Positions 24,349 through 33,975 of a stretch of DNA of 64,000 nt are shown here, one piece after another. The first letter of the stretch is position 1, and each line of letters begins with the position of its first letter. A model generated the notes under the pieces. That model worked only from the letters and a program-made list of their open reading frames with translations, did not search any database and was not told the origin of the DNA. A program made the translations under genes and the position numbers. Source of the stretch: an uncultured Acidobacteriia bacterium (GTDB lineage Bacteria > Acidobacteriota > Terriglobia > Bryobacterales > Bryobacteraceae); assembly GCA_903900705.1 (NCBI GenBank), contig CAIUOG010000166.1, forward strand, positions 1-64,000, in the 5' to 3' direction.

Positions 24349-27300
24349 CTACCAGAGCAGCCGCAGGGTGAACTGCATGGCACGCGCGGCCTGTCCGCTT
24401 GTGTAGGTGTAGATCAGGCCGTTGGCGTTCGGAGCGTTGGAGTATTCAGGGCTGTTTGTAGGATTTGAAACGTCCCACTGTAAGCGCATTTTGACCTGTT
24501 CGCGAATCTGCACTTCCTTGAACAGAGAAGCCGAAAGCGTCCAGAGACCCGGCGATTCGAAGTACTGATTGATCAGCGGGTTGATGCCTCCCCAGGACCC
24601 GATGTAGTTTGCGCCATTACTCAGCGGCACCGTGACCGTGTTTGTTCCGAAGTAGGGCGAAGCGGGATCGGTCACCAGCGGCGCCGAGTAGGATTGATAG
24701 CCCGACGGCACGCCGCAGATGCCGTTGCAATTGCCGCCGGCGTCGTGGCTGTTGATTTGCGCCGGATTAATCCAGCCCGCGTTGCTGTAGAGAAATGCGG
24801 AGAGACATGCGCCGCTGCGGCAATCCTGCACGCGGTACTGGTGACCATAGACCTGAAGCTTCGCACCCGTGGGGAACTGGCTGGACTGCAGTGACCACCA
24901 CGTGGTGGTCCATGTTCCAAGGCCCGAAATCTGCCAGCCGCCAACCACCGAGTCCAGCAAGCGTCCGGCGTTGGGCAACAGCCACTTGCCGCGCCCCACC
25001 GGAATCTGGGCGACCCAGTTCCAGGTGAACTGATGATGCGGGAAAGTGGTGTTGCGGGTGTAGTTGATCAGCCGGTCGAGCTGGTTCTGGCTGAGTCCCC
25101 GGGTTTGTGAAGGCAGGTAGTACGAATCGGGGTAGAGCGTCGCCGACGTACCCTGGCTGTTAATGGCGCCCAGCGAATAGGAGTTGTTGTTGACCCAGAA
25201 TGCCCTGAAGCTGTAGCCCTTGCTGAAGCGGTGCACGGCTTCGACGTGGATGCCCGAGTAATTCGAATAAGCGTCGTGCGTGACTTCCTGAATGTTACCC
25301 CAGATCGCGCTCAGCGGCCGGGATGCTCCGGCCGAACCGGGGTAGGGCGTTTGTGTAACGGTATCCCACACATACGTCGGCGTCTGGGGATTCAGCTGGC
25401 GATAGACGTCGACGTTGGAGTTGTGATTTGCAACCCAGGCGACCCGAAGGGTGGTTTTGTCGAAGACCTGTTTTTCCAGAGTGATATTGCCGTCGTAGAC
25501 TCGGCTGTCAGGAGAATGCGGATTGATGAAAGTGGTGTTGAGGTTGCCTACGGTAAGTCCGGCGAGGTTGGTTCCCTGGAAAACGTTGGTGGTGTTGCGT
25601 CCGGCAACATAGCTGGGAGTGCTCCGCAGGCTGTAACCGGGTGCGCCATCCACCCAATAACCGGATGCGTCGGGATTGTAATACGGAAGCGCATAGTACG
25701 GACCACCGGCGCGCAACTGCTCGAGCTGGCTGTAAATCTGCAGCGGGTAGTAAGCGATGCTGAAGCCCGATCGCAGCACCAGGGGCCGATTCCCTCCGGT
25801 GAGACGCAGCGCCATGCCGAGGCGCGGCGAAAAATCCTTCCAGTTTCCGTAGACCAGAGTCTGTGGCAGGCCCGCCTGCTGGTAGGTTTCGAATTTCGCG
25901 CCCAGAGCCTGCATGGCGGCCACATTCGCGGAGAATCCAGGCACCTGTTTGTCATAGTCCGTCGCGGCCTGCGTCAGTACGATCGAGTTGGTCTTCAGGT
26001 CGAATCCGATCGTATTGTTGTACTTTTCGCGCATTGCCGGCCAGGCTTCCCAGCGAACCCCCAGGTTGAGTGAAAGGCGGTTGTTGACCTTCCAGTTGTC
26101 CTGAAAGTAAAGCGCAACCTGATTCTGACGCTCATAGAAATACTTATGAACCGTTTCGGCTTCGTAATAGTCCTGGCCCAGGTAGAAGCTGGCCAGCAGA
26201 TTGCCGGTGTTGGCCGTCGCGCTGGGCGAACTTGCTGAACCGGCCGGGTTCCACAGGGCCGTCCAGTTCGCCACCGGTGAGACCTGCCCGGCGGCGCGCT
26301 CCTGCTGCGGCAGATAGTTCACCAGATCCCGCCGACCGTGGAAACCCGCCAGTAGTTGGTGTTTGCCGATAATCTTCGTCACGTTGTCGTCTATCTGGTA
26401 GAAGGTGGAGTGGTCCGCGTTGGGATAAACCGTCTGATACTGCGTGCCGCTCAGACCCGTTGAAAGAATAGCGGGAAACTGATACCCGTTATAGGGATTC
26501 GGCAACCCCAGCTTTGCAGCGTAGTTCACCGGACTGCCCGGGTTGGAGCTTTGATAGAAGGCCTGGCGGAAAACCGAGACCAGCAGTTCGTTAAACATCG
26601 TGGGCGAGAAGATGTGCACGTACGACGTTGCCACAGACTGTGCGGGGGATGTGTAGGCATTGCGGTTCGCGTCGTTCGTCAGCAGAGGAACGTAGCCGGA
26701 CCCCAGCGGCGAGTCTACAATCATGTCGTTTTTCGAATAACGCAGGTACATCGTGTCGTTCGAAGAGAACCGATGATCGAAGCGTGTGGCGAAAGTATCG
26801 TCGTTCCACCTGGTCGGGGCGTTGCCATACCAGTTGGAGGCGATCAGCGGATTGACGTTGGGCAGGGTCGGCATCGGCGTGATCGCCATGAGCGCGGTCC
26901 AGAGCGGCGAAGCCAGCGAAGGATTGATGGCATTGAGCTGGCCGTTGTAATTGAATTGGTCGCGCAGGTAAGCCTTGGTCGTGGGGTTATAGGTCGTCGT
27001 GTAGGGGTTGTAGATTTTGCTCTGGATGCCGTTGGCGTTCACCAGACCACTGAAGTCACCGTTGCGCATGGCTGCGGTCGGCACGGTGTAATTTACATAG
27101 GCGTTCGAAAGTTGGCGACGCGATTCCCAGGAGAAGAACCAGAAAGTCTTGTCTTTTCCTTTATAGAGCTTTGGCAGCATCGCCGGGCCGCCCGCGCTGG
27201 CGCCAAACTCATTGCGGTTTGAATACGCGGGACCCGTATTGCCCTGGTTACGTTGCCGCGCATAATAAATTCCGCTGTTGGCAATGGTTTCAAACAGGCT

Positions 27301-28017
27301 GCCATGCAGTTGATTGCCGCCGCTTTTGGTGCTGATAATCAAAGCCACCGGGCTGTTGTACTTGGCGGTGACGCTGTTGGTATCAACCGTCAGTTCCTGA
27401 ATCGAATCGATGCCGGGCTGCCGGTTTTCGACCGTGCCCCGGCTCCGCGAAACCAGCGGCGATCCATCCAGTTGCCAGTCTGTGGAGCCATAGCGCAGGC
27501 CGTCGGCCTGATAGGTTCCGCTCATGCCGGGAATGAGGGCTGTGATGCTCGAAATCTGGCGGCCGAAACGAGGAATCTCGTCGATATCCTGATGTTCAAT
27601 CAGATGGCTGTCGGTGGCGTCAGTCAGGTTCACGAGGGGCGTTGCGTCTTTCACTTCCACAGTGGTGGTAGTCGCTCCCGCCTCCAGCACAACGTCGACG
27701 GTGAGTTTTCGCGCGACATCCACCGTCAAATCGGCCTGGTATTTTTTCATCCCCGCGAAAGTAGCTTCCAGCCGGTAGGGACCCGGAACCAGGCCCGGGA
27801 AGATATAAACACCCGCCTGAGTGCTGGTGGTGGTCGCTTTGCTGCCCGTATCGGTCCGGGTCAGCGTGAGTTCGGCGCCAATAATAACCGCGCTGCTCTG
27901 GTCGCGAACCGTGCCGTTCAAAATAGCCGTACTTGCCTGTGGCCGGGCTGTCGAGACCGAAAGTCCCAGCAGAAATAAGGCCCCGATAAACTTTGTTTGC
28001 CTATGAGTCGTCTTCAT
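24349..28017 (-). CDS. TonB-dependent receptor with N-terminal carboxypeptidase-like regulatory domain
   Basis: This 1222-residue protein has a signal peptide (about 1-29, ending TARPQAS). A CarbopepD_reg-like domain follows (about 31-115: ILNGTVRDQSSAVIIGAELT, then AGVYIFPGLVPGPYRLEA). Then come a plug domain (about 125-235) and a large outer-membrane beta barrel to the last residue. The chain ends in RLLW, an aromatic C-terminus that suits BAM-dependent insertion. Acidobacteria have many such receptors, thought to import large oligosaccharides or peptides with TonB energy, or to act as OAR-like proteins. The substrate is unknown, but secreted DUF1080 and glycosidase-like genes lie just upstream on the same strand. 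No sugar-binding SusD partner is present. Confidence 0.9.
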   Translation of the reverse strand: MKTTHRQTKFIGALFLLGLSVSTARPQASTAILNGTVRDQSSAVIIGAELTLTRTDTGSKATTTSTQAGVYIFPGLVPGPYRLEATFAGMKKYQADLTVDVARKLTVDVVLEAGATTTTVEVKDATPLVNLTDATDSHLIEHQDIDEIPRFGRQISSITALIPGMSGTYQADGLRYGSTDWQLDGSPLVSRSRGTVENRQPGIDSIQELTVDTNSVTAKYNSPVALIISTKSGGNQLHGSLFETIANSGIYYARQRNQGNTGPAYSNRNEFGASAGGPAMLPKLYKGKDKTFWFFSWESRRQLSNAYVNYTVPTAAMRNGDFSGLVNANGIQSKIYNPYTTTYNPTTKAYLRDQFNYNGQLNAINPSLASPLWTALMAITPMPTLPNVNPLIASNWYGNAPTRWNDDTFATRFDHRFSSNDTMYLRYSKNDMIVDSPLGSGYVPLLTNDANRNAYTSPAQSVATSYVHIFSPTMFNELLVSVFRQAFYQSSNPGSPVNYAAKLGLPNPYNGYQFPAILSTGLSGTQYQTVYPNADHSTFYQIDDNVTKIIGKHQLLAGFHGRRDLVNYLPQQERAAGQVSPVANWTALWNPAGSASSPSATANTGNLLASFYLGQDYYEAETVHKYFYERQNQVALYFQDNWKVNNRLSLNLGVRWEAWPAMREKYNNTIGFDLKTNSIVLTQAATDYDKQVPGFSANVAAMQALGAKFETYQQAGLPQTLVYGNWKDFSPRLGMALRLTGGNRPLVLRSGFSIAYYPLQIYSQLEQLRAGGPYYALPYYNPDASGYWVDGAPGYSLRSTPSYVAGRNTTNVFQGTNLAGLTVGNLNTTFINPHSPDSRVYDGNITLEKQVFDKTTLRVAWVANHNSNVDVYRQLNPQTPTYVWDTVTQTPYPGSAGASRPLSAIWGNIQEVTHDAYSNYSGIHVEAVHRFSKGYSFRAFWVNNNSYSLGAINSQGTSATLYPDSYYLPSQTRGLSQNQLDRLINYTRNTTFPHHQFTWNWVAQIPVGRGKWLLPNAGRLLDSVVGGWQISGLGTWTTTWWSLQSSQFPTGAKLQVYGHQYRVQDCRSGACLSAFLYSNAGWINPAQINSHDAGGNCNGICGVPSGYQSYSAPLVTDPASPYFGTNTVTVPLSNGANYIGSWGGINPLINQYFESPGLWTLSASLFKEVQIREQVKMRLQWDVSNPTNSPEYSNAPNANGLIYTYTSGQAARAMQFTLRLLW

Positions 28018-28109
28018 CCGTTCAAACGATGGTACAAAGTTTCAGGTCTGTCGGGAAAGCGAAAAGAGCAGGAAATGCGGGCTGTTGCAGGAGTGTAACG
28101 CGCAAAATC

Positions 28110-29477
28110 TCAGAACGATGAATAACGCGCGTAAACGGCGCTGACGGCCTCAAAGAGACGGATAGGCAACTCGGGATCGAATACCTGCACCAGGGGCAGA
28201 TACGCTGGATCGGTTTGAGCGGCGATCCACTTCCCGGGGGCTTCAAAGCCCGGATCGCTGACCGCGATATCCTCACCTTCCAGGTCGTCGACGCCGATCA
28301 GGACGCTGATGCTCCCGGTGCTGCGTTTCGTCGAAAGGCGGATATGGATGGTGTCACCGCTTACCGCCCCGGCGATCTCCACGAGCTCCGGCTCCCAGAG
28401 GTTATTCCCAAGAGCCGAAAGGTCCCGCTCCCATACAACCCGGTCTCCCAGTGATACCTGGACGAAGAAATAGCCGGGCGGGAGTCGCGTATACGATGCC
28501 GTGCACCAGAACCGGAGAACAGGTTGAGCGGCGGCTACCGTCACAGGACTCGCAAGTTCCCCGTAGCTACCGGCTGGAATCCCTTTGCCAGACGCGGAAA
28601 TCGTGGCCCGGCCCCTCCCACCGTGAGCGTAATTCCGTGTGGCAGATGCTCGTTCGCCGCTTTTGTCGAGCGCATAGGTAACGACTCCCGCCAGTTTTCC
28701 GGCCGCGGCGTCACTCAAGCCCATGGAGACGGAATCGCGAACGTAATCAACGCCGGGCGGAATTGGTAGTCGACCCAGTGGCGCGCAGTAAATCATGAGG
28801 ATCAGAGACTTTCCCCGCTCCCGCAGAAGCGATTCGGCTGCTGTCAGTTGCGCCCGCAGGGTGGTATTGCGAGAGGTATTCACGGTGGGCTCGTCGCGGT
28901 AAGCCAGAATGACTCCGTCGATTGCGGTGGAATAGGGATCGAGGAATTCCGGCTCCATCGAGCGCCAGTAAAGCAGCGGGTAAAAGAGGAGCCGGGGATT
29001 GACTTCACGCCCAGCGTTCCGCAACTTCCCGACGTATTCGGGAGTGAAAAGCTTCACGTTGTCGGCGAAATCGTCGATTGCCCAGCCCTTCAGATTTGGA
29101 AAAGCGAGCGATAACCGCGAGATTTCGGTTGCGGTTCGGACATAGTCTTCGCCGAAAGGAAGGGCGCACGGTGCCGGGCATTCGCTCGGGGGCACAAAGT
29201 ACGGCCAGACGTCGAGCCCGGATTTCGCGGCGGCGGGAAGAAACTCCAGGCGCAGGTCGTCCCAGTCGCGCTGCCTCTGTACCAGAAAAAAGTAGGTGTT
29301 GGCGTGCAGGGCTCGCAGTCGTTCGAGCGTGGCCTGCGTGTTCAGGTGATGCTGTCCATCGGCGCGGACCCCGGTTTCTTCAATCACGGCCGCATAATCG
29401 GCCAGAACCGGAGGTCGCGCGACGGCGGACAGCGATGCCATAAGCAGAAGAAAGGGAATTGCGGACCGGGAAGGCAT
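28110..29477 (-). CDS. Secreted protein, putative TIM-barrel glycosidase-like
   Basis: The ATG at 29477 gives MPSRSAIPFLLLMASLSAVA, a signal peptide; the frame is open further upstream but with implausible basic sequence. The 455-residue protein looks like a barrel domain (to about 290) with strands such as LKGWAIDDFADNVKLF, RLLFYPLLYWRSMEPEF and AIDGVILAYRDEP, whose Asp and Glu residues resemble glycoside-hydrolase active sites. A C-terminal beta-sandwich follows (about 300-455: SVTVAAAQPVLRFWC-like strands, then IGVDDLEGEDI). No family name can be given with confidence. It is 37 bases downstream of the DUF1080 gene on the same strand and 92 bases upstream of the TonB receptor, consistent with a carbohydrate-use operon. 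Confidence 0.7.
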   Translation of the reverse strand: MPSRSAIPFLLLMASLSAVARPPVLADYAAVIEETGVRADGQHHLNTQATLERLRALHANTYFFLVQRQRDWDDLRLEFLPAAAKSGLDVWPYFVPPSECPAPCALPFGEDYVRTATEISRLSLAFPNLKGWAIDDFADNVKLFTPEYVGKLRNAGREVNPRLLFYPLLYWRSMEPEFLDPYSTAIDGVILAYRDEPTVNTSRNTTLRAQLTAAESLLRERGKSLILMIYCAPLGRLPIPPGVDYVRDSVSMGLSDAAAGKLAGVVTYALDKSGERASATRNYAHGGRGRATISASGKGIPAGSYGELASPVTVAAAQPVLRFWCTASYTRLPPGYFFVQVSLGDRVVWERDLSALGNNLWEPELVEIAGAVSGDTIHIRLSTKRSTGSISVLIGVDDLEGEDIAVSDPGFEAPGKWIAAQTDPAYLPLVQVFDPELPIRLFEAVSAVYARYSSF

Positions 29478-29514
29478 GCAATCCCGTATTATCCCGTGGC
29501 GTGGCTCTTGCGGT

Positions 29515-30279
29515 TCAGAGCTTGCGGTACAGGATGTTCTTATACTCGACCTTGAACGGAGGTCCGACGTGCATCTGGAAGCCGACCAGGCCTTCAGGCA
29601 CGGCGTTCTTCGTGTCCTCATCGATGGTTGCGCTGATCAACTGGCCGTTCAGAATCTGCAGCATTACAGGGCCCCGCGCAATGATGTGGTAAGTGTTCCA
29701 GCCATTGACGTTCATGACGCCGCGCAGCAGGGTGTTATCGCCAATTGTGGCCAGCGTCTTGTATTTCGGGCCTTCGGTAATGCGGGTCAGCATACCTCGC
29801 GGCGCCAGAACGACGTGACCCGGCTTCCGGCCCCGTTCTTCGTGCAGATTGCCAGTGTAGCCGTTGCCGAAATCCATGTCCGCCTGGTAGCCCTTCAGAA
29901 CCCACTTGCCGATTTCCGGCATTTCGAGGCTGCGGTACTGGATGCCGCTATTGGTGCCGCCGAGTTTGAAATCGACCTTGAGTTCGAAGTCCTTCACGGT
30001 GCCGCCGCGCCAGATGAGGAAGTTGTTGACCTTGACGACTTTCTGCGGTGTGGTCTCGCCGATGATCTCGCCGTTTTCCGCCCGCCAGAAGGTCGGGTCG
30101 CCGTCCCAGTCTTTGAGGGTCTTACCGTCGAAGATGGGTACGAAGCCGGTGTTGTCGTCGGGTTCATAGGTAGGGTAGATGCCGCCCGGCGCGGGGCGGG
30201 ACGGGGCCTGGGCGCTGCAGATGAGGCCGGCGAGGGTGAGACAGAATGCGGTGGAGATAACGAGTCTTGGCATGTTCAC
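29515..30279 (-). CDS. DUF1080 (3-keto-disaccharide hydrolase-type) secreted protein
   Basis: This protein of about 254 residues has a signal peptide ending LICSAQ. The DUF1080 concanavalin-like fold is marked by GFVPIFDGKTLKDWDGDPTF (FDGKTL-x-x-W), IIWRGG-type strands, DFELKVDFKLGGTNSGIQYR and the C-terminal GPVMLQILNGQLISATIDED. Some DUF1080 members hydrolyse 3-keto-glycosides made by Gfo/Idh/MocA oxidoreductases, and such an oxidoreductase is present at 60-61.5 kb. The start could be the GTG at 30279 or the ATG at 30273; the ATG is a little more likely. It leads a minus-strand group with the glycosidase-like gene. Confidence 0.87.
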   Translation of the reverse strand: MNMPRLVISTAFCLTLAGLICSAQAPSRPAPGGIYPTYEPDDNTGFVPIFDGKTLKDWDGDPTFWRAENGEIIGETTPQKVVKVNNFLIWRGGTVKDFELKVDFKLGGTNSGIQYRSLEMPEIGKWVLKGYQADMDFGNGYTGNLHEERGRKPGHVVLAPRGMLTRITEGPKYKTLATIGDNTLLRGVMNVNGWNTYHIIARGPVMLQILNGQLISATIDEDTKNAVPEGLVGFQMHVGPPFKVEYKNILYRKL

Positions 30280-30302
30280 GCCAATGCTATCGCAAAGAGA
30301 GA

Positions 30303-30701
30303 ATGAGTTCTATGGATCGAGTGAGATTGGATAAGTGGCTGTGGGCTGCCCGCTTCTTTAAGACACGGTCACTTGCCGCCACGGCCTGCGACCTGGGACG
30401 AATCGAATCGAACGGAGTAACGGCGAAGCCGGCCCGCGATGTCCGCGTTGGCGATCTGCTGCGGGTGAAGACGGAAGGGGGCGAGTTTCTGGTGGAGGTG
30501 CTGGTGCTGAGTGAAATGCGCGGCCCGGCCGCACAGGCACAAACACTCTTCCGGGAGACCGAGGCAAGCCGTGAACTGCGACTACGGCTGGCGGAAGAGC
30601 GCAAAGCGATGCTGCAGGCGGAGGGTCTGCCGGATGGAAGACCCTCCAAACGCAATCGCAGGGAAATGGAACGGTTCCGGGGTCGAGTCCACTCGTTTTG
30701 A
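30303..30701 (+). CDS. S4-domain RNA-binding protein, Hsp15-like
   Basis: This 132-residue protein begins with the ATG at 30303 (MSSMDRVRLDKW). The S4 RNA-binding motif is clear: MDRVRLDKWLWAARFFKTR, then GRIESNGVTAKPARDVRVGD and LLRVKTEGGEFLVEV. A basic C-terminal tail (RPSKRNRREMERFRGR) is typical of the Hsp15/YrfH/RqcP-like group. E. coli Hsp15 binds free 50S subunits carrying nascent chains and is heat-induced; here the gene sits opposite clpB and near hsp20, which fits a stress role, although the convergent orientation rules out an operon. It ends 4 bases from the clpB stop. Confidence 0.88.
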   Translation: MSSMDRVRLDKWLWAARFFKTRSLAATACDLGRIESNGVTAKPARDVRVGDLLRVKTEGGEFLVEVLVLSEMRGPAAQAQTLFRETEASRELRLRLAEERKAMLQAEGLPDGRPSKRNRREMERFRGRVHSF

Positions 30702-30705
30702 GTGT

Positions 30706-33357
30706 TCAGGCTACCGCCAGGGTTTCCACCTTGTCGAACCTCAGCGTTCCGGACTCGCCATCCTGGTCCACCAGCACGGTTTCTCCGGGCACAAAATCGC
30801 CCGACAGTAACCGCAGCGCCAGCGGATCCTGCACCAGCTTCTGAATGGACCGCCGCAGCGGGCGCGCCCCGTAGGCCGGATCGTAGCTGTCGTTCAGGAT
30901 GACGGTCTTGGCCGCAGCCGTAACTTCCATCTTCAGACCACGCGTCACCAACATCTTTTCGACCCGCTTCAACTGCAGATCGATAATCACGCCCAGGTGC
31001 TCCTTCGTGAGCGACTTGAAGACAATGATGTCGTCCACGCGGTTCAGAAATTCCGGCCGGAAGGTCTGGCGAAGAGCGTCGAGCAGGCGCTTGCGAACAT
31101 CCTCCACGGCGCTCTTGCCTCTCTGGTTCACACTGAAGCCGATGGGATTCCCCTCGCCAATCACTCCCGAGCCCACGTTCGAAGTCATGATGATCACGGT
31201 GTTTTTGAAGTCGACCGTGCGGCCATGACCATCGGTCAGCCGGCCGTCTTCGAGGATCTGCAGCAGGGTGTTGAAGACGTCCGGGTGTCCCTTTTCGATT
31301 TCGTCGAAAAGGACCACCGAATACGGTCTCCGGCGAACGTGTTCCGTCAGGTGGCCGCCTTCCTCGTAGCCGACGTACCCGGGGGGCGCGCCGATCATCC
31401 GGGATACCGAGTGTTTCTCCATGTATTCGGACATGTCGACGCGGAACATGGCTTTATCGTCGTCGAACAGGAACTGCGCCAAGGCTTTGGCCAGTTCCGT
31501 CTTGCCCACGCCCGTGGGCCCGAGGAAGATAAAGCTGCCGATGGGGCGGTTGGGGTCATTGAGGCCCGCACGGTTCCGCCGGATGGCGTTGGCGACCAGT
31601 GAGACGGCTTCGTTCTGGCCTACCACGCGTTCGTGGAGCCGGGCCTCCATGTGGATCAGCTTCTGGACTTCGCCCTCCAGCATGCGCGCCACCGGAATGC
31701 CGGTCCATTTGGCGACGATGCGCGCGATATCCTCCTCGTCAATCTCCTCCTTCAGCAGCGCCGACCCGGACTTGATTGCCTCCAGATCGTGGTTTGCCGC
31801 TTCGAGATTCTGCTCGATCTCGGCCATCCGGCCGTACTTCAGCTGCGCTGCCTTTTCCCAGTCGCCCAGCCTTGTGGCGCGCTCTTCCTCGGCACGCGCC
31901 TGCTCCATGTCTTCCTTGAGCTGCTGTACGCGGTTGATGGCATTTTTCTCGTGTGTCCAGCGTTCTTTGAATTGTGCCGACTCGCCGCGCAGGCGTTCCA
32001 GTTCATTCTCGACATGCCGCAGACGTTCGCGGGAGGCAATATCCCGTTCGCGGTTCAGAGCCTGGCGCTCAATCTCGAGGTGGGAAACGCGGCGCTCCAG
32101 GTTGTCGATCTCGATCGGCATGCTGCCGATCTGGATCTTCAGCGCGGCGCCTGCTTCGTCGACCAGGTCGATGGCTTTATCGGGCAGAAAACGGTCGGTG
32201 ATGTAGCGGTGCGAGAGCACGGCGGCGCTGACGATAGCGGAATCCTTGATGCGGACACTGTGGTGGATCTCGAACTTCTCTTTAAGGCCGCGCAGGATTG
32301 CGATGGTGTCGTCCACGGTGGGTTCGCCCACCAGCACGGTTTGGAAACGACGCGCGAGAGCGGCATCTTTTTCCACATGCTTCCGGTATTCGGCGAGGGT
32401 GGTCGCTCCAATGCACCGCAGTTCGCCGCGCGCGAGGGCTGGTTTCAGCATGTTGGCCGCGTCGATGGACCCCTCCGCCCCGCCCGCTCCCACCAGAGTA
32501 TGGAGTTCATCGATGAAGCAGATGATCTCGCCGTTCGAATCGGTAATTTCCTTGAGGACAGCTTTCAGCCGGTCTTCGAACTCGCCGCGAAACTTGGTTC
32601 CCGCCACCATCTGGCCCAGATCGATGGCGACCAGCTTCTTGTGGCGAAGCTGATCCGGCACGTCTTTTTTAATGATGCGCTGGGCGAGGCCTTCCACGAT
32701 GGCGGTCTTGCCGACGCCGGGCTCGCCGATCAGCACGGGATTGTTCTTCGTACGGCGGCTGAGAACCTGCATCACGCGGCGGATCTCCTCGTCGCGGCCA
32801 ATCACGGGATCGAGCTTGCCCCTCCGCGCCTGCTCCGTGAGATCGACGGCATAGCGTTCGAGCGCCTGATACTTCGATTCGGGATTCTGGTCCGTGATGC
32901 GCTGCGTGCCGCGCACGGCGACCAGTGCTTTGAGGATCGCGTCATGACTGGCGCCTTCCTTGTTCAGCAGGCTGCCCGCGGGGTCATACTTCTGATCGGC
33001 GATGCCCAGCAGAAGGTGTTCGGTGGAAACGTACTCGTCTTTGAAATTTTCAGACGCCTTGAAGGCGGCTTCCAGAACCTGCTGCAGCGAGGGGGTAACG
33101 TATAGCCCCACTGTCTGGCTGGGAGTGCTGACCTTCGGGAGGGTGTTCAGCTGGCGATTCGCTTCCTGAATAATGGCGTCCGGATGCGCGCCGCACTTCT
33201 CCAGTACGGGCCGCACAATCCCTTCGCGTTCGCCCGTCAGCGCGACCAGAAGGTGAAGGGGATGCATCCCCTGATGTCCGTTCTGGCCGGCAACTTCCTG
33301 CGCCTGCTGAACGGCTTCCTGCGCTTTCTGCGTCAGCTTGTCAAACCGGAATGGCAT
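30706..33357 (-). CDS. clpB: ATP-dependent chaperone ClpB
   Basis: This 883-residue protein matches full-length ClpB. The Clp N domain (1-150) has two repeats. NBD1 has Walker [10 protein letters not shown] and Walker [13 protein letters not shown]. The long coiled-coil middle domain (about 405-530, Arg/Glu/Lys-rich with [19 protein letters not shown]) distinguishes ClpB from ClpA and ClpC. NBD2 has Walker [10 protein letters not shown] and Walker [16 protein letters not shown]. It works with DnaK to dissolve aggregates in the cytoplasm. An AAGGA site lies before the ATG. No CIRCE or clear heat-shock promoter is visible in the 129 bases upstream, which contain the hsp20 terminator. Confidence 0.97.
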   Translation of the reverse strand: MPFRFDKLTQKAQEAVQQAQEVAGQNGHQGMHPLHLLVALTGEREGIVRPVLEKCGAHPDAIIQEANRQLNTLPKVSTPSQTVGLYVTPSLQQVLEAAFKASENFKDEYVSTEHLLLGIADQKYDPAGSLLNKEGASHDAILKALVAVRGTQRITDQNPESKYQALERYAVDLTEQARRGKLDPVIGRDEEIRRVMQVLSRRTKNNPVLIGEPGVGKTAIVEGLAQRIIKKDVPDQLRHKKLVAIDLGQMVAGTKFRGEFEDRLKAVLKEITDSNGEIICFIDELHTLVGAGGAEGSIDAANMLKPALARGELRCIGATTLAEYRKHVEKDAALARRFQTVLVGEPTVDDTIAILRGLKEKFEIHHSVRIKDSAIVSAAVLSHRYITDRFLPDKAIDLVDEAGAALKIQIGSMPIEIDNLERRVSHLEIERQALNRERDIASRERLRHVENELERLRGESAQFKERWTHEKNAINRVQQLKEDMEQARAEEERATRLGDWEKAAQLKYGRMAEIEQNLEAANHDLEAIKSGSALLKEEIDEEDIARIVAKWTGIPVARMLEGEVQKLIHMEARLHERVVGQNEAVSLVANAIRRNRAGLNDPNRPIGSFIFLGPTGVGKTELAKALAQFLFDDDKAMFRVDMSEYMEKHSVSRMIGAPPGYVGYEEGGHLTEHVRRRPYSVVLFDEIEKGHPDVFNTLLQILEDGRLTDGHGRTVDFKNTVIIMTSNVGSGVIGEGNPIGFSVNQRGKSAVEDVRKRLLDALRQTFRPEFLNRVDDIIVFKSLTKEHLGVIIDLQLKRVEKMLVTRGLKMEVTAAAKTVILNDSYDPAYGARPLRRSIQKLVQDPLALRLLSGDFVPGETVLVDQDGESGTLRFDKVETLAVA

Positions 33358-33433
33358 TGAAGTTTCCTTAATTCTATTGTGGCCCGGGATTCTCTTGTGA
33401 CCCGAATGGGTTCCGGTCCCGGCAAATAAAGAT

Positions 33434-33460
33434 CGGGGCGGGCCGCTGGAGCCCGCCCCG
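33434..33460 (-). terminator. Intrinsic-type terminator of the hsp20 gene
   Basis: A perfect 10-bp stem, CGGGGCGGGC (33434-33443) with GCCCGCCCCG (33451-33460), and a 7-base loop. On the minus strand it is followed by ATCTTTATTT, a T-rich though interrupted tract. It lies 27 bases past the hsp20 stop and separates it from clpB. Confidence 0.8.
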
Positions 33461-33486
33461 AGACTGCGTCTATTCAGTAGATGCGG

Positions 33487-33924
33487 TTATGCCGCCTGCG
33501 GCTGCTGGATTGCGACTTTCACCTGGCGCGGTTTGGCCGCTTCCTTCTTGGGCAGCGAGATGGTCAGCACACCGTTCTGGTAGTCCGCGCCCACCTTTTC
33601 CGTGTCAACCGACGAAGGAACCGTGAAGCTGCGCGTGAATTCACCGTAGCTGCGTTCGATGCGATGCCAGCCTTTGGCGGTTTCGTCCTTTTCGAACTTG
33701 CGGTGGCCGCGCAGGGACAGGGTGTTGTTTTCGACGCGGATGTCGATGTCTTCGACCTTGACATCGGGCAGGTCCGCTTTCAGGACGAGCGCATCCTCGG
33801 TTTCGAGGATGTCGACAGCGGGGGACCAGGGACGACCGGTTCGAGGCTCATTCATCAGCCGGGTTACGGCGTCTTCGAAAATGCGGAGGCCCTGGAAGGG
33901 ATCGAGTTGAAGTGTTGTGCTCAT
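33487..33924 (-). CDS. Hsp20/alpha-crystallin small heat-shock protein
   Basis: This 145-residue protein has an alpha-crystallin domain at about 38-135: AVDILETEDALVLKADLPDV, VENNTLSLRGHRKFEKDE, SYGEFTRSFTVPSSVD and ADYQNGVLTISLPKKEAAK. The C-terminal tail carries an I/V-x-I-type element (VAIQ) that binds neighbouring subunits in oligomers. It holds unfolded proteins for ClpB/DnaK, encoded next door. The ATG at 33924 is preceded by AGGTGAGG, a good ribosome site. A near-consensus sigma-70 promoter lies just upstream and a terminator follows, so it is a single-gene transcript. Confidence 0.95.
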   Translation of the reverse strand: MSTTLQLDPFQGLRIFEDAVTRLMNEPRTGRPWSPAVDILETEDALVLKADLPDVKVEDIDIRVENNTLSLRGHRKFEKDETAKGWHRIERSYGEFTRSFTVPSSVDTEKVGADYQNGVLTISLPKKEAAKPRQVKVAIQQPQAA

Positions 33925-33946
33925 AAATTTACCTCACCTGATTTAG

Positions 33947-33975
33947 ATAATAAAATCTGCGTGCCTTCTTGTCAA
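33947..33975 (-). promoter_or_regulatory. Near-consensus sigma-70 promoter of hsp20
   Basis: On the minus strand TTGACA (33975-33970) is followed after exactly 17 bases by TATTAT (33952-33947), 22 bases upstream of the hsp20 ATG. The -35 hexamer overlaps the stop region of the upstream MATE gene. No CIRCE inverted repeat is present, so heat control, if any, is not of the HrcA type. Confidence 0.82.

Noticed and set aside
31633-33105. A 490-codon open frame opposite clpB
   Set aside because: It is antisense to a highly conserved gene; its sequence is the complement of ClpB codons and no motif is seen.
33358-33975. CIRCE element for clpB or hsp20
   Set aside because: No TTAGCACTC-N9-GAGTGCTAA repeat is present in either upstream region.
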